DNA of 64,000 nucleotides from Erwinia rhapontici (GCF_012271765.1 NZ_VRKO01000017.1:124001-188000); one strand, 5' to 3'; positions 23,539 through 34,712 are shown, counted from the first letter of the stretch. Notes: generated by a model from the letters alone, not told the origin. A program made the numbers and translations.

Positions 23539-24602
23539 ATTAGCAATTCCCTTATTGCATTGAGCACTACTTCGACGGGGATTAAATCAAGGTAGCGTTC
23601 ATCAGTTTTGGTATCGATATCATCCGGGTCCGGCAGCGGGCCATAGTCGCCTGCCCAGAGTGTTTTTCCCTGCGCCTGCCACGGATGCCAGAGTGTCAGT
23701 TTGCTGGGGCCGAAGAGGGCAACGCAGGGTGTGTTGAGTGCGGCCGCCATATGCATGGGAACGGAGTCTACCCCGAGGAAAAGCTGCGCGTGGTCAATCA
23801 GCGCGGCTAACTGGCGCAGAGTAAGCTGCCCGGCCAGAGAAATCACCCGTTCTTCAGGGCTGCTTGCCAGGATAGTGGCGACCATTTCCTGCTCTCGCTT
23901 GTCCGGGCCTGATGTGATCACCAGCGTGTAGCCATCGGCCTGCAATGCGCTTATCGTGGCGGCCATGTTGGCCTCTGTCCAGCATTTGAAAAACCATCGT
24001 GAGGTGGGCTGAACCACAATAAATTTACCCTGGACTGCCTGCTGACGTAATAAGCCTTCAACCTTTTGCCAGTCACCGGCGTTATAGCTCATGATGACCT
24101 GCGAGGACGCGACAAGATCGCCCAGCGGTGCCAGCAGCGAAAGATTCTGTTCGACGGTATGCAACTGCTCATGTCCGGCAATGGAGACGAGCCGGGTATG
24201 GCAAAAACGCCATAGCGCACCACGGCGTTTGGGAAAGTCGAAGCCAAGCCTGATTTTTGCACTGGTCCAGCGAGCGGCAAGGGCGCTGCGCCACTGATCT
24301 GCCAGATTGATAACCACGTCATATTGGCGGTCGCGAAGCTGCTGCAAAAGCTGCCATTCATGTTTGATATGCACCGCTGCGCCCAGTTTCTTCCACTGCC
24401 GGTCGATGGTGATCAGCCGGGAAATGGCTGGGTTGGCTGAAAGCATCTCTTTGGTTTCCTGGTATAGCAGTACATCAACGTCTGCCTGCGGCCAGTTTTG
24501 CTTAAGCGTATTGATAACCGGAGTGGTCAGAAGCATATCGCCATGATGGCGCAATTTTATCACCAAAATGCGTTTTGGCAGAGGAACAAGAGCTGAATTC
24601 AT
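23535..24602 (-). CDS. waaQ: LPS heptosyltransferase III
   Basis: A GT9 transferase that adds the branching heptose III to heptose II. The protein has 355 residues, starting with PKRILVIKLRHHGDMLLTTP; YDVVINLADQWRSALAARW and VVQPTSRWFFKCWTEANMA match WaaQ, and LFLGVDSVPMHMAAALNTPC is the donor-site signature. First gene of the three-gene minus-strand operon and divergent from the wabN-like gene across about 180 nt that should hold both promoters. Confidence 0.9.
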   Translation of the reverse strand: MNSALVPLPKRILVIKLRHHGDMLLTTPVINTLKQNWPQADVDVLLYQETKEMLSANPAISRLITIDRQWKKLGAAVHIKHEWQLLQQLRDRQYDVVINLADQWRSALAARWTSAKIRLGFDFPKRRGALWRFCHTRLVSIAGHEQLHTVEQNLSLLAPLGDLVASSQVIMSYNAGDWQKVEGLLRQQAVQGKFIVVQPTSRWFFKCWTEANMAATISALQADGYTLVITSGPDKREQEMVATILASSPEERVISLAGQLTLRQLAALIDHAQLFLGVDSVPMHMAAALNTPCVALFGPSKLTLWHPWQAQGKTLWAGDYGPLPDPDDIDTKTDERYLDLIPVEVVLNAIRELLI

Positions 24603-24780
24603 GATGCTTTGCTTTCCGGGAAACGGGAGGTGAATTCTAAAGGAGCAAGGCCGGTGTGGCTAGCGTTGCTCCGTTTTCTCTGCGCAGGCGTGCTGAAGGT
24701 ACATTGACTGCAAAGTCATTTGCTCTGATGAAACGGGCTGCGTAACATAAGGTTAAAAGCTTAATTCAGGTTCCCCATTC

Positions 24781-25743
24781 ATGGCTAAACCGGCGTTTAT
24801 TATTACTATTGATACCGAGGGCGATAATCTGTGGGAAAATCACGATCGCATCTCGACCCAAAATACCCATTATCTACCGCGATTTCAGGCGCTGTGCGAA
24901 AAGTATGCCTTCAAGCCGGTATATCTTACTAACTATGAGATGGCGGTAGACCCTGACTATGTTGCCTTTGCGCGCGATGTCATTGCGCGTGGGGTCGGCG
25001 AAATTGGTATGCATCTTCACGCATGGAACAGTCCACCGGTTGAATCTCTGACGGACAACGACTGGCGACATAAGCCGTATTTGATTGAATACCCTGCCGG
25101 GCAGGTCCGCAGCAAAGTGGAGTTTATGACCCGTCTGCTGGAGGATACGTTCCAGACGAAGATGCTGAGTCATCGCGCCGGGCGCTGGGCCTTTAACGAA
25201 TACTATGCCGCCCTGTTGATAGAGTATGGCTACGTGGTCGATTGCTCGGTAACGCCAAAAGTTAACTGGCAGTTTTCCCCGGGTAATCCGCAGGGAAATG
25301 GCGGCACAAATTACCGTGATTTTCCTTCCCATGCTTACTTTATTGATGAGAAAAACATCGCTCGTGCGGGGCAGTCGCCCCTGTTAGAAGTGCCGATGAC
25401 CATTCAGTACAAACACTCTGGGTTGATGAATTCGCTAAAAAGCGGGTATGACCGCCTGCGCGGTAAGCAGCGTTCGCCCTCGGTACACTGGTTACGTCCT
25501 TCTGGCGGCAATGTTGAGATGATGAAGCGAGTTGCTCAGCAGTCGATGGGTGAGGGGCATGACTATGTGGAATTCATGCTGCACTCGTCCGAATTTATGC
25601 CTGGAGGCAGTCCGACATTTGCCACTGAAGAGCATATTGAACACCTGTATCAGGATCTGGAACAGCTGTTTAGCTGGCTGGCAGAACGTACGGTTGGAAA
25701 AACACTTGCAGAGTATTACCGGGATAAGACAGGCACAAAATGA
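24781..25743 (+). CDS. wabN: polysaccharide deacetylase-like protein, probable WabN
   Basis: A 320-residue protein starting AKPAFIITIDTEGDNLWENH, whose DTEGD matches the metal-binding Asp motif of NodB-type deacetylases. MHLHAW near residue 80 supplies the His ligands and SHRAGRW near 135 the substrate motif. In Klebsiella the wabN product removes the acetyl group from core GlcNAc after WabH adds it; size, motifs and locus fit. It is probably cytosolic, as no signal peptide is seen. It overlaps the following GT9 gene by 4 nt. Confidence 0.75.
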   Translation: MAKPAFIITIDTEGDNLWENHDRISTQNTHYLPRFQALCEKYAFKPVYLTNYEMAVDPDYVAFARDVIARGVGEIGMHLHAWNSPPVESLTDNDWRHKPYLIEYPAGQVRSKVEFMTRLLEDTFQTKMLSHRAGRWAFNEYYAALLIEYGYVVDCSVTPKVNWQFSPGNPQGNGGTNYRDFPSHAYFIDEKNIARAGQSPLLEVPMTIQYKHSGLMNSLKSGYDRLRGKQRSPSVHWLRPSGGNVEMMKRVAQQSMGEGHDYVEFMLHSSEFMPGGSPTFATEEHIEHLYQDLEQLFSWLAERTVGKTLAEYYRDKTGTK

Positions 25744-26831
25744 GAGAGTCTAAAAAAGTAAAAATCGGCCTGTGTCATTTTATTCTTGGGCTGTTTAGCC
25801 GACAATCGCGCGCCAGTGAAGAGAAGCGTCAGGCTCTGGCCAGCGAACCGTTTACGCGTATTCTGGTCTATTCGACCACGGCGCTGGGGGATTATATGTT
25901 TAACTCCCCGGCGTTACGTGCCATTCGCTTACGCTATCCGACCGCCCACATTACGCTGGTCTCACACCCTAAATACGCCAGCTTGCTTACCCGGCGGGAT
26001 TATTATGATGATGTGCTGTTCTGGAATAATAAAGTTAACAGTCTCAGGGCGTTACTGAAGCAGACAAAGCCGCTCCAGCCTCAGTTAGCAGTCCTGTTAC
26101 ATTCCCATATGCCTTACGACATCATGAGTGCAGCGCTATCTGGCTGTCAGTTTATTGTCCGAGATAATTATGCCAAGCCAGTGGGAAAGATGGCCCATTG
26201 GTTGGTGTATGGGCTGGACCATTATGATGACCATGTGATTGCCCGAAAAATGAAGTTGGTTTCGGCCCTAGGTTGTGCAACAGATAATGTCGATATGGCC
26301 TTACCCTGTGAGTACGTGCTGGCGGAGAAGCCCGCAGGAACACGGCGCATCGGTTTTCAACTGGGGGCATCAACGCGTATTCGCTGCTGGCCGCCGGAAT
26401 ATTATGCACAGCTGGCTAGCCGAATGGTCGCCAGCGATGCGAACCTCGACATTGTCCTGATAGGATCGACTGAAGAAACCCATCTTGCCGAGAGTTTGCT
26501 GGCTCAGGTCGACCCGGCTGTTGCTAAGAGGATTACCAGCTACGTCGGTAAAACGACGCTGCCGCAGCTTTTGGGGGTGATTGGCTCAATGGATCTTTTG
26601 GTTACCGGGGATACCGGGCCTTTCCATCTGGCGATTGCTTTGAAAGTCGCCACATTAAGCCTGTTTGCTACAGAAGACCCCCGCCGCAGCGGTCCCTATC
26701 AGGATCGTCAGATTCATCGGCAAATTTATCGACCGCTTACAGACCCCAGAGTTACCGATAGACATGAGCCGCTGCGGGCGGTTTCAACCGACGAGGTGTT
26801 TGCGCAGGTGAGCGAAATGCTGAATAGCTAA
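25740..26831 (+). CDS. GT9 (heptosyltransferase-like) glycosyltransferase
   Basis: A 363-residue protein with an extra N-terminal segment of about 38 residues before the GT9 start RILVYSTTALGDYMFNSPAL. Donor-site features: RIGFQLGASTRIRCWPPEYY, SYVGKTTLPQLLGVIGSMDL and VTGDTGPFHLAIAL. It follows the deacetylase-like gene with an ATGA overlap, so the two likely act on the same outer-core branch. Similar GT9 genes of unassigned linkage occur in the Klebsiella waa cluster; the acceptor is unknown. Confidence 0.78.
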   Translation: MRESKKVKIGLCHFILGLFSRQSRASEEKRQALASEPFTRILVYSTTALGDYMFNSPALRAIRLRYPTAHITLVSHPKYASLLTRRDYYDDVLFWNNKVNSLRALLKQTKPLQPQLAVLLHSHMPYDIMSAALSGCQFIVRDNYAKPVGKMAHWLVYGLDHYDDHVIARKMKLVSALGCATDNVDMALPCEYVLAEKPAGTRRIGFQLGASTRIRCWPPEYYAQLASRMVASDANLDIVLIGSTEETHLAESLLAQVDPAVAKRITSYVGKTTLPQLLGVIGSMDLLVTGDTGPFHLAIALKVATLSLFATEDPRRSGPYQDRQIHRQIYRPLTDPRVTDRHEPLRAVSTDEVFAQVSEMLNS

Positions 26832-26869
26832 AGAGCAGGGCCAGCATGGGGCTACGGCTGGCATTCTGT

Positions 26870-27886
26870 TTACGGTTGAAAACCGGTCGGGTTTTTTTCC
26901 TGCCAGTTCCAAGTATCGCGCATCATCTGATCAAGTCCGCGCTGGGCTGTCCAGCCAAGCTTATCTTTGGCTAATTGCACATCGGCCCAGCACTCAGCAA
27001 TATCCCCTGCGCGACGAGGCATAATCTGATAGGGCACTTGTCGTCCCGATACTTTCTCGAACGCTTTGAGCATCTGTAATACGGAATAGCCCACTCCCGT
27101 GCCTAAATTATAGGTCGTCACGCCCTGCTGCTGGTGGATATGCTCCAGTGCTTTCAGATGGCCTTCGGCCAGATCCATCACATGAATGTAGTCACGCACG
27201 CCAGTACCATCGACGGTGGGGTAGTCATCACCAAAAATCGCCAGCTGGTGTAATTTCCCACAGGCAACCTGTGAAATATAGGGCATCAGATTGTTAGGAA
27301 TGCCATTAGGATCTTCACCTATCAACCCGGACTCATGCGCACCGACAGGATTAAAATACCGCAGGATGATGATAGAAAATTCAGGACAGGCTGTGCCGAA
27401 GTCACGCAGTACTTGTTCAACCATCAGCTTGGATGTTCCGTAGGGATTGGTGGTGCCTCCGGTGCGAGATTCTTCGCGAAGTGGTATCTCTTCCGGTGCA
27501 CCATAGACTGTCGCGGAGGAGCTAAAAATAAAGTTTCTCACCCGTGCGGTACGCATTTCATCCAGCAGTACCAGCGTGCCGCTGACATTGTTTTGATAGT
27601 ATTCCAGCGGCTTTCTCACCGACTCACCCACGGATTTGAGCCCGGCAAAATGGATAACGGTTGAAACGGCGTGCTGTGCAAAAATGTTTTTCAGGCAATC
27701 ACGGTCGTTAATATCACCCTGATAAAATGTGACCCGCTGGCCGGTAAGCTGTGCCACACGCTCTAATGCGATGGGTGAAGCATTGACCAGGTTATCCAGA
27801 ACCACCACCTTCTGGTGGTGCTTGAGCAGTGTCAGTACGGTATGTGAGCCGATGTATCCAGCGCCGCCAGTAACCAGAATTGCCAT
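26870..27886 (-). CDS. galE: UDP-glucose 4-epimerase
   Basis: Interconverts UDP-glucose and UDP-galactose (and possibly the N-acetyl forms). The 338-residue SDR protein has the NAD motif [10 protein letters not shown] at 6-15, SSSATVYG near 122 and the catalytic YGTSK near 149. Last gene of the minus-strand hldD operon, 19 nt after waaL, so it probably serves sugar-donor supply for the LPS. It may be a second copy besides one in the gal operon, which is outside this window. Confidence 0.92.
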   Translation of the reverse strand: MAILVTGGAGYIGSHTVLTLLKHHQKVVVLDNLVNASPIALERVAQLTGQRVTFYQGDINDRDCLKNIFAQHAVSTVIHFAGLKSVGESVRKPLEYYQNNVSGTLVLLDEMRTARVRNFIFSSSATVYGAPEEIPLREESRTGGTTNPYGTSKLMVEQVLRDFGTACPEFSIIILRYFNPVGAHESGLIGEDPNGIPNNLMPYISQVACGKLHQLAIFGDDYPTVDGTGVRDYIHVMDLAEGHLKALEHIHQQQGVTTYNLGTGVGYSVLQMLKAFEKVSGRQVPYQIMPRRAGDIAECWADVQLAKDKLGWTAQRGLDQMMRDTWNWQEKNPTGFQP

Positions 27887-27905
27887 GCGTAAGTCCTCAG
27901 GGTTT

Positions 27906-29141
27906 TTAGTGTGTGGCTGAATCAGTTGTACTCGCCACGGGATGCTTCTTTGCTTCAGAACAGAGATAGAAAGGCATAAGTAGCACTAAAATCGTGACAT
28001 ACCGGTGATCGATTAACAATGTATCCGTACTACCATAAATCACGGTCGGGACAATCAATAACAGTGTTGTGCTGTAAGTACCGGTGAATCTGCGTGATGC
28101 CACGGCAGTACCAATGTAAAAGGCCAGTAGCGTAATCAAACCTAGCCATCCCCTTAAGGTGATAGCTTCAAGTAAATCATTGTGATAGTGGTTTTTAATC
28201 GATCGGATAGCTTCAGGATTGCCATTTTCATGCTTGAGAATGTACTGACGCGCCAGAGTGTCACGTCGGTCGGCGCTCTCCCCTAAAGGGCTGTTGCCGG
28301 TCGCGAAAAAACCGGCTTTCCACATGCTAAAACGTGCACCGAGCGAGGTGTTATCGTTATTATTCTTATATGCCTCATATTCAGTGGCCGAGTCCGCAAT
28401 TCTGTCTATGGCTTTATTGATTTTAGGCAGGCTGAAAACGGCAGCGATAATCAGGATGGCTAACAGCATTGCACTGTTTCGTTTGGTAAAAAATTTTTCT
28501 TTATAGAGCAGGGCTAAGACCAGCAAAGGATACGTCAGCAGTACCGAGCGTGTTTGCGTCAACACCAGCATGTAGCAGGTGATGGCGATAATCCCAATGA
28601 CTGAAAATGGCTTCATCCAGCCACGGATTTTTAAGACACCAAACGTGGTCGCCAGGGAAAGCACAATGAATACGTAGGCTGTCATTGTTGCTACAGTATT
28701 AATTTCTAATCGGGCATAGGGGGAGCTTATTTTTATAGCAAGAATGGTTGTATAGATAAAGCCAACAGTGACCCAGAAATAAGCACCAACCCACCCTTTA
28801 CTGGAAATTTTATCTCGATGGAGAATAAGGTAAAATGTCGTAATGCTTCCCACAAATAATCGCTTTGCCGTCTCAGCATAATTTTCATCGATCCTGAAAA
28901 AGGTCACCGAAGGGTAAAGCCATGTTGAAAGCGCGAGTGAAAGGCTCAGTAACAGCGTCAGTAGTACAACGGTGAAACCGGCATTCCATTTAACGGGTGT
29001 TCTTTTAATAACTAAGTCGATTAATGCGATAAAAGCAGCAAGGTACAGCGCATTTCGGCAAATTGTTGATGCTGCAAGTGTTGCTGAAAGTGAAATACAA
29101 CTGAGCCATAAAACTAGAATTGTTGTTTTGGATGAATTCAT
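27906..29141 (-). CDS. waaL: O-antigen ligase
   Basis: Joins undecaprenyl-linked O-antigen to the lipid A-core on the periplasmic face. The 411-residue polytopic protein has about 11-12 hydrophobic segments and a large periplasmic loop (~240-320). The loop ends in the Wzy_C/WaaL motif H-N-x9-G-x-x-G, seen as [15 protein letters not shown]. Its start overlaps the upstream GT4 gene by 4 nt. Low overall conservation is normal for this family; the motif and locus make the call firm. Confidence 0.9.
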   Translation of the reverse strand: MNSSKTTILVLWLSCISLSATLAASTICRNALYLAAFIALIDLVIKRTPVKWNAGFTVVLLTLLLSLSLALSTWLYPSVTFFRIDENYAETAKRLFVGSITTFYLILHRDKISSKGWVGAYFWVTVGFIYTTILAIKISSPYARLEINTVATMTAYVFIVLSLATTFGVLKIRGWMKPFSVIGIIAITCYMLVLTQTRSVLLTYPLLVLALLYKEKFFTKRNSAMLLAILIIAAVFSLPKINKAIDRIADSATEYEAYKNNNDNTSLGARFSMWKAGFFATGNSPLGESADRRDTLARQYILKHENGNPEAIRSIKNHYHNDLLEAITLRGWLGLITLLAFYIGTAVASRRFTGTYSTTLLLIVPTVIYGSTDTLLIDHRYVTILVLLMPFYLCSEAKKHPVASTTDSATH

Positions 29142-30313
29142 TTAATTTTTTTCTGATAAGATAGGTGGTTATTTATTTTTTTCGAAAGGTTGACAGGCTC
29201 GGCAATATTTTTATTGTGATTGTGAATTTTTTCCAGGTAATAAGAATATTCTGCAGTATTAATGTTTTTTTCAATAACATCAGCACAAATGATGGGATCA
29301 ACCATCTTTGGACTGACCAAGGTATCGGTAACCGGATCATAGCTAAAGTAAGGTTTTTCAACCATATATCCAGATTTTGATTCATATTCTTCTGGTGCCA
29401 TGGTTGGGGTGATACCGATTCCGGTAATCCCATTTTCAATCACTTCGCACTGACCATCGATAAGAGAGTAAATACAAGGAACCCCGTGATTGATGGCATC
29501 AGCACATGATAAGCCGTACGACTCTGATATTGACATACTCATATAAAAGTCAATAGATGTATAAAAATCTGTAAGACTTTGCTGGAAGCCCATGAAATCA
29601 ACATAGGGCTCGATATTCAGTTTTTTTACTAAGGCTTTGAGGGCTTCTTCATTCGTGCCTTTGCCCGCAATCTTCAGTCGAGCGTTGATCCCTCTTTGAC
29701 GTAGCTCTGCCACGGCCATAATGGAAACACCAATCCCCTTAAGAGAAACTAGGCGTGAGGCGATACCCAGCGTTACCCCTGTGCGGGAAGGGGGCTTTTT
29801 ATCCGGCGATGGGGTAAATACGGCTTTGGTGAGCAAGTTGGGTATGATCTCAACCGGGGCCTTCAATGCGAAGCGCTGCTGCATGATGCGTTGAGATGCC
29901 TGACTAACGGCGATGGCACCGTCAATACTGCTAAAGAAAGTCATAATTTCGTCGTTGTTTGCGTATCGCCAGGATGCGCCATGATCGTAGTAAAACGATT
30001 TATAGTTGGCTGATTTCTTGAAACGACGTGGTACAAGGTCCCAAAAAACAACGACGTCAGGCTGTTGTCTGGCAATTTTCAGAGGCAGGATGCGCTTACG
30101 CAAAAACGAAGGGTATTTCAGGGAAAGCCCGCTGAAAATGCGGTTCACAAAGACGATATCTCTGCTTTTCAGCTCTTTGCTAATTTCATCAGCCACATGC
30201 TGGCTGATGCACAGGATGCAGTCCTCACCCTGTGTTTTACTGCGCATATATTCGATGAAGACTTTTTCAGCCCCGCCCATCTTTTCCAGATTAATAACAT
30301 GGACGCGTTTCAT
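29138..30313 (-). CDS. GT4 LPS core glycosyltransferase
   Basis: A 391-residue GT4-type transferase. The N-terminus VHVINLEKMGGAEKVFIEYM has the glycine loop; the donor domain has GIASRLVSLKGIGVSIMAVA and SISESYGLSCADAINHGVPC. It is embedded by 4-nt overlaps between waaC and waaL, so it is made together with them. The C-terminal ~70 residues are unusually Lys/Asn-rich and AT-rich. It probably adds an outer-core sugar near the ligation point; specificity cannot be read from sequence. Confidence 0.75.
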   Translation of the reverse strand: MKRVHVINLEKMGGAEKVFIEYMRSKTQGEDCILCISQHVADEISKELKSRDIVFVNRIFSGLSLKYPSFLRKRILPLKIARQQPDVVVFWDLVPRRFKKSANYKSFYYDHGASWRYANNDEIMTFFSSIDGAIAVSQASQRIMQQRFALKAPVEIIPNLLTKAVFTPSPDKKPPSRTGVTLGIASRLVSLKGIGVSIMAVAELRQRGINARLKIAGKGTNEEALKALVKKLNIEPYVDFMGFQQSLTDFYTSIDFYMSMSISESYGLSCADAINHGVPCIYSLIDGQCEVIENGITGIGITPTMAPEEYESKSGYMVEKPYFSYDPVTDTLVSPKMVDPIICADVIEKNINTAEYSYYLEKIHNHNKNIAEPVNLSKKINNHLSYQKKIK

Positions 30314-31275
30314 AACTTATTTTCCTGCATCAGAGAAAAAACCTCATGAGATGAGATAGATGCCATCGAGTTATCGGCAGATTTTTTGGAGATCTGATTC
30401 TTCCCATATCCGCCAATCAACCCCGGATCGGTCGGGCCGTAAAGAGTAATGTTCGGACGGTCGAGCGCGGCAGTTAAGTGACTTAACCCGGTATCCACCG
30501 ACACCACGGCACGAGCGCCGGCAAGCGTGCGGGCGACCTGTTCCAGCGTCAGCTTTGGCAGCACCTCGACAAAATCGAAGCCCTCTGCCAGCCGCAACGC
30601 GCGCTGATGCTCATGCTCTGCACCCCAGGGTAATTTAATCGTTAAACCTGAAGGCTGCATTAACTCGATCAGTTCGCGCCAGTGCGCTTCCGGCCAGTGC
30701 TTATTGTCGCGCGTGGTGGCGTGCAAAAACACCAGATACTGATTCGCATCGGAGGGGAGTGCCTGAGTAAAGTGCTGGGCGATAGCGTAATCGCCGATGG
30801 TTGTCGGGAGCGCATACCCCAGGCTTTTCGCAAACAGCTCGCGGGTGCGCTGAACGGCGTGCTGCTGTTTGCTGATTTCATGGCGTTTGTCATACCACCA
30901 ACTGGCAAACGGCTCACGCGCGCTGCGGCTGTCCTGCCCATGTTTAACACCTTTCGCCAGACGTGTTACCAGCGCTGCGCTCTTAATCAGCCCTTGTGCA
31001 TCAATGATCGCATCGTATTCGCGCGACTGAAGTGCACGTTTAAACACCACGCGTTCTTCGCGCGCCTGGCTGCCAAACCAGTGTTTGCGCCAGCGGCGGA
31101 TGGCCACCGGTAATACCCGATCCACGGCCGGGTGCCAGGAAGGGATCTGAGCAAAACCCTCTTCCACTACCCAGTCAAAGCGAATCTCAGGGATAGCGCG
31201 CATGGCATCAGTCAGAGCAGGTAATGCGTGCAGTACATCCCCCATTGAGGATGTTTTAATAATCAAAACCCGCAT
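30310..31275 (-). CDS. waaC: LPS heptosyltransferase I
   Basis: Transfers the first L,D-heptose to Kdo2-lipid A. The 321-residue GT9 protein starts MRVLIIKTSSMGDVLHALPA and contains YDAIIDAQGLIKSAALVTRL, HATTRDNKHWPEAHWREL and VSVDTGLSHLTAALDRPNIT. It abuts waaF with no gap and overlaps the downstream GT4 gene. Clear orthologue of E. coli WaaC. Confidence 0.95.
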   Translation of the reverse strand: MRVLIIKTSSMGDVLHALPALTDAMRAIPEIRFDWVVEEGFAQIPSWHPAVDRVLPVAIRRWRKHWFGSQAREERVVFKRALQSREYDAIIDAQGLIKSAALVTRLAKGVKHGQDSRSAREPFASWWYDKRHEISKQQHAVQRTRELFAKSLGYALPTTIGDYAIAQHFTQALPSDANQYLVFLHATTRDNKHWPEAHWRELIELMQPSGLTIKLPWGAEHEHQRALRLAEGFDFVEVLPKLTLEQVARTLAGARAVVSVDTGLSHLTAALDRPNITLYGPTDPGLIGGYGKNQISKKSADNSMASISSHEVFSLMQENKL

Positions 31276-32322
31276 TCAGACTCCATGCCGTGGGCAAAGC
31301 GTTGCCAGCTCAGTCATGACCCGCTCTGGCGTAATATCAATCAGGCTTTGGTGGTAACCTTCATCGGCATCACCTTTGCGAACTTTATGGTAACCCGTAA
31401 TTAAACGGATCACGCGGGCTTTGCGGGACAGTGGTGGGGTAAAGTCCGGGCTGCTTGGCCCGTAGAGGGCGACCAGCGGGCGATCCAGAGCGGCAGCAAT
31501 GTGCATCAGGCCTGAATCGTTACTGACCACGGCATCACAGGCCGCCAGCAAAATGACGGCTTGTTCCAGCTGGGTTTCTCCGGCCAGGTTACGGCAGTGC
31601 TGGCGTGCATCTTCTGCCAGAGCCGCCAGAATCTGCTGCCCGGTTTCATTGTCTTTGGCGGAACCAAACAGGACCACCTGGTAGCCCTGGTCGATCAGGC
31701 GTTGTGCCAGGGTAGCGTAGTGGTAATGTGGCCAGCGCTTAGCAGGGCCAAATTCCGCGCCAGGGCAGAACCCAATCATTGGGCGCCCGGAAGCAAGACC
31801 AAAGGCGCTGACGGTCGCGTGTTTTTCCGCTTCCTGTACCGCTAACTGCGGCCATAACAGTGGCTGTGGCAGATCGTCGGCGTGGTGGATACGTGCTTTA
31901 TCGTACGCCAGCGCCACATAGCGCTGGACCATCAGTGGGAATGCGGTTTTATCCAGTCGACGCAGATCGTTCAGCAGCCCGTAACGCATCTCACCGCGCC
32001 AGCCTGTGCGGCGTGGGATAGCGGCAAAAAACGGAACGAGAGCGGATTTAAACGAGTTAGGCAGCACAAAGGCGCGGTCATAGCCGCTTGCCTTCAGCAT
32101 TTTTCCCAGGCGGCGGCGTTCGGCTATCTCCAGAGCACCGTGGCCCAGTGGCATCGCCAGCGCCTCATTCACTTCCGGCATCCGTGACAATAACGGACGG
32201 CACCATGCAGGTGCCATCACATCAATAACGGCATCGGGGTGCTCGGCTTTGAGGCTGCGATAGAGACTTTGCGACATCATCATATCGCCGACCCACGATG
32301 GGCCGATAACCAGAATTTTCAT
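31276..32322 (-). CDS. waaF: LPS heptosyltransferase II
   Basis: Adds the second L,D-heptose to the inner core. The 348-residue GT9 protein starts MKILVIGPSWVGDMMMSQSL. It contains LPNSFKSALVPFFAAIPRRTG, FCPGAEFGPAKRWPHYHYAT and VSNDSGLMHIAAALDRPLVA, and ends in a cysteine-containing SLIDITPERV region as in E. coli WaaF. It lies between hldD (16 nt) and waaC (0 nt). Confidence 0.96.
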   Translation of the reverse strand: MKILVIGPSWVGDMMMSQSLYRSLKAEHPDAVIDVMAPAWCRPLLSRMPEVNEALAMPLGHGALEIAERRRLGKMLKASGYDRAFVLPNSFKSALVPFFAAIPRRTGWRGEMRYGLLNDLRRLDKTAFPLMVQRYVALAYDKARIHHADDLPQPLLWPQLAVQEAEKHATVSAFGLASGRPMIGFCPGAEFGPAKRWPHYHYATLAQRLIDQGYQVVLFGSAKDNETGQQILAALAEDARQHCRNLAGETQLEQAVILLAACDAVVSNDSGLMHIAAALDRPLVALYGPSSPDFTPPLSRKARVIRLITGYHKVRKGDADEGYHQSLIDITPERVMTELATLCPRHGV

Positions 32323-32338
32323 TCCCGAACAGTGCCTC

Positions 32339-33271
32339 TTACGCTTTACGATTCAGCCAGGCCATATACTCTGCCACACCTTCAGCAACCGTTTTGAAAG
32401 GCTTGTCATATCCGGCGGCACGCAGCTTGGTCTGGTCTGCCAGGGTGAATGCCTGGTAGCGGCCTTTCAGTTTTTCCGGGAACGGGATGTACTCAACTTC
32501 ACCGTCTTTGTGATATTTCAGCGCCGCATCAGCGACTTCCTGGAATGATTCGGCACGGCCAGTACCGCAATTGAAGATGCCGGACACGGCATTTTCCCAG
32601 AACCACAAGTTAACCGAGGCGACGTCTTCTACATAAATGAAGTCACGCTTGAAGCTATCGCTGCCCTCAAACAGTTTCGGGTTTTCACCGTTGTTCAACT
32701 GGGTGTTGAGGTGGAAAGCTACGCTTGCCATGCTGCCTTTATGCCCTTCGCGTGGACCATAGACGTTGAAATAGCGGAAACCACAGACCTGAGACTGTGC
32801 TTCAGGCAGGATCTCGCGCACGTAGTGGTCGAACAGCATTTTGGAGTAGCCGTAAACGTTCAGTGGTTCTTCGAACTGACGTTCTTCAATAAAATCGCTA
32901 TTACGGCCGCCGTAGGTGGCAGCAGAAGAGGCGTACAGGAAGGGAACCTGATGTTCCAGACACCAGTGCAGCAGCTCTTTGGAGTATTGATAGTTATTAT
33001 CCATCATGTACTTGCCATCCCACTCAGTTGTGGAAGAGCATGCGCCTTCATGGAATACCGCTTCAACATCACCGAAATCTTCATCCGCCAGGATGGAGAT
33101 CAAGAAGTCTTCTTTGTCCATATAGTCGGCAATGTTCAGATCGGCCAGGTTGGCGAATTTGGTGCCGTCTTTCAGATTGTCTACCACCAGAATATCGGTG
33201 TGACCCTTATCATTCAGTGCCTTGATGATGTTGCTGCCAATCATTCCAGCGCCGCCAGTGACGATAATCAT
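32339..33271 (-). CDS. hldD: ADP-L-glycero-D-manno-heptose 6-epimerase
   Basis: Epimerises ADP-D,D-heptose to ADP-L,D-heptose, the donor for WaaC, WaaF and WaaQ. The protein has 310 residues, exactly the E. coli length. It starts [20 protein letters not shown] (NADP site), followed by [10 protein letters not shown] and the YGYSK catalytic motif. The start at 33271 excludes 14 upstream codons without similarity. First gene of the hldD-waaF-waaC-GT4-waaL-galE operon and divergent from kbl; no long leader is apparent. Confidence 0.97.
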   Translation of the reverse strand: MIIVTGGAGMIGSNIIKALNDKGHTDILVVDNLKDGTKFANLADLNIADYMDKEDFLISILADEDFGDVEAVFHEGACSSTTEWDGKYMMDNNYQYSKELLHWCLEHQVPFLYASSAATYGGRNSDFIEERQFEEPLNVYGYSKMLFDHYVREILPEAQSQVCGFRYFNVYGPREGHKGSMASVAFHLNTQLNNGENPKLFEGSDSFKRDFIYVEDVASVNLWFWENAVSGIFNCGTGRAESFQEVADAALKYHKDGEVEYIPFPEKLKGRYQAFTLADQTKLRAAGYDKPFKTVAEGVAEYMAWLNRKA

Positions 33272-33500
33272 GAGCTTTAACCCTAAATGGTGGGGTGGAA
33301 CAGGGGGTTCCACTCGCTAATGGCCCATATCATAACATCTCATCGCGAAGTCGACAGCCAGAGGCGGGGGGGGAGAGGGCGTGTCGGGGGTGTTTTCCGT
33401 GATTTATGTGGCAAAAAGCAGATTATTCCGCGTATATGAACAGCCATGTGCTTCACTTTCAGTTATCTGTATCGCAAAAAATCTAACTGGGAGGATAAAG

Positions 33501-34712
33501 GTGAATCAGAAATTCTATCAGCAGATTAATGAGCAGCTTATCAGCGCTGAAAGTGAGGGACTGTTTAAACGGGAGCGGCAAATCGTCAGCGCGCAGCAGG
33601 CGGCCATTATGCTGGCTGATGGCAGTGAAGTGCTGAACTTTTGCGCCAATAACTACCTGGGGCTGGCGAATCATCCCGCTCTGATTGCTGCCGCAAAAGC
33701 AGGTATGGACAGTCATGGGTTCGGTATGGCCTCCGTGCGCTTTATTTGTGGCACCCAGGACAGCCACCGGCAGCTGGAAGGGGCGCTCGCAGAGTTTCTC
33801 GGGATGGATGATGCCATTCTCTACTCTTCCTGCTTTGATGCCAACGGCGGTCTGTTTGAAACGCTGTTGGGGCCTGAAGATGCGGTGATTTCTGATGCGT
33901 TAAATCATGCCTCGATTATTGACGGTATTCGCCTGTGTAAAGCCCGGCGTTACCGTTATGCCAATAATGATATGACTGAACTGGCAGCCTGTTTGGAGCA
34001 GGCCCGTTCTGAAGGTGCCCGCCATATTCTGATCGCCACCGATGGTGTGTTTTCTATGGATGGGGTGATCGCAAACCTGGCAGGTATTTGCGATTTGGCA
34101 GATCGTTATCAGGCGCTGGTGATGGTTGATGACTCTCATGCTGTCGGATTTGTCGGGCACCTTGGACGAGGAAGTCATGAACACTGTGGCGTGATGGGGC
34201 GGGTTGATATTATTACCGGCACGTTAGGCAAAGCACTGGGTGGGGCTTCCGGTGGGTATACCGCCGCGAAAAAAGAGGTGGTTGAATGGCTGCGGCAGCG
34301 CTCGCGGCCTTATCTGTTTTCAAACTCACTGGCACCGTCCATTGTGGCGGCTTCCCGGCAGGTACTGACGATGCTGGCTGACGGACAGGGACTGCGTCAG
34401 CGGTTGTGGGAAAACGTCAGCTATTTTCGTACAGCTTTGAGCGCAGCAGGTTTTACGCTGGCCGGGGCCGACCACGCGATTATTCCGGTGATGCTGGGCG
34501 ATGCGCGGCTGGCACAGACGTTTGCCGCCCGATTACAGCAGGAGGGGATTTATGTCACGGGTTTCTGTTATCCCGTTGTGCCTAAAGGTCAGGCACGCAT
34601 TCGCACGCAAATCTCTGCGGCTCATACCCCGGCTCAGTTAGAACGTGCGGTCGCAGCCTTCCGCCGGGTGGGCCAGGAACTGCGTGTGATCCCCCAGGGA
34701 GAAACACCATGA
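33501..34712 (+). CDS. kbl: 2-amino-3-ketobutyrate CoA ligase
   Basis: A PLP enzyme that cleaves 2-amino-3-ketobutyrate with CoA to glycine and acetyl-CoA in threonine breakdown. The protein has 403 residues with a GTG start at 33501, chosen because GGGAGG lies 6-7 nt upstream and the following residues [20 protein letters not shown] align with the family. The PLP lysine is in [14 protein letters not shown] (about residue 244). The longer frame from 33381 is not supported. It overlaps tdh by 4 nt. Confidence 0.95.
   Translation: MNQKFYQQINEQLISAESEGLFKRERQIVSAQQAAIMLADGSEVLNFCANNYLGLANHPALIAAAKAGMDSHGFGMASVRFICGTQDSHRQLEGALAEFLGMDDAILYSSCFDANGGLFETLLGPEDAVISDALNHASIIDGIRLCKARRYRYANNDMTELAACLEQARSEGARHILIATDGVFSMDGVIANLAGICDLADRYQALVMVDDSHAVGFVGHLGRGSHEHCGVMGRVDIITGTLGKALGGASGGYTAAKKEVVEWLRQRSRPYLFSNSLAPSIVAASRQVLTMLADGQGLRQRLWENVSYFRTALSAAGFTLAGADHAIIPVMLGDARLAQTFAARLQQEGIYVTGFCYPVVPKGQARIRTQISAAHTPAQLERAVAAFRRVGQELRVIPQGETP

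Noticed and set aside
24943..24951. GGCGGTAG, resembling the ops element of JUMPstart sequences
   Set aside because: It is inside the wabN-like coding region with no leader context; a chance match. No ops element is seen upstream of any waa operon here.
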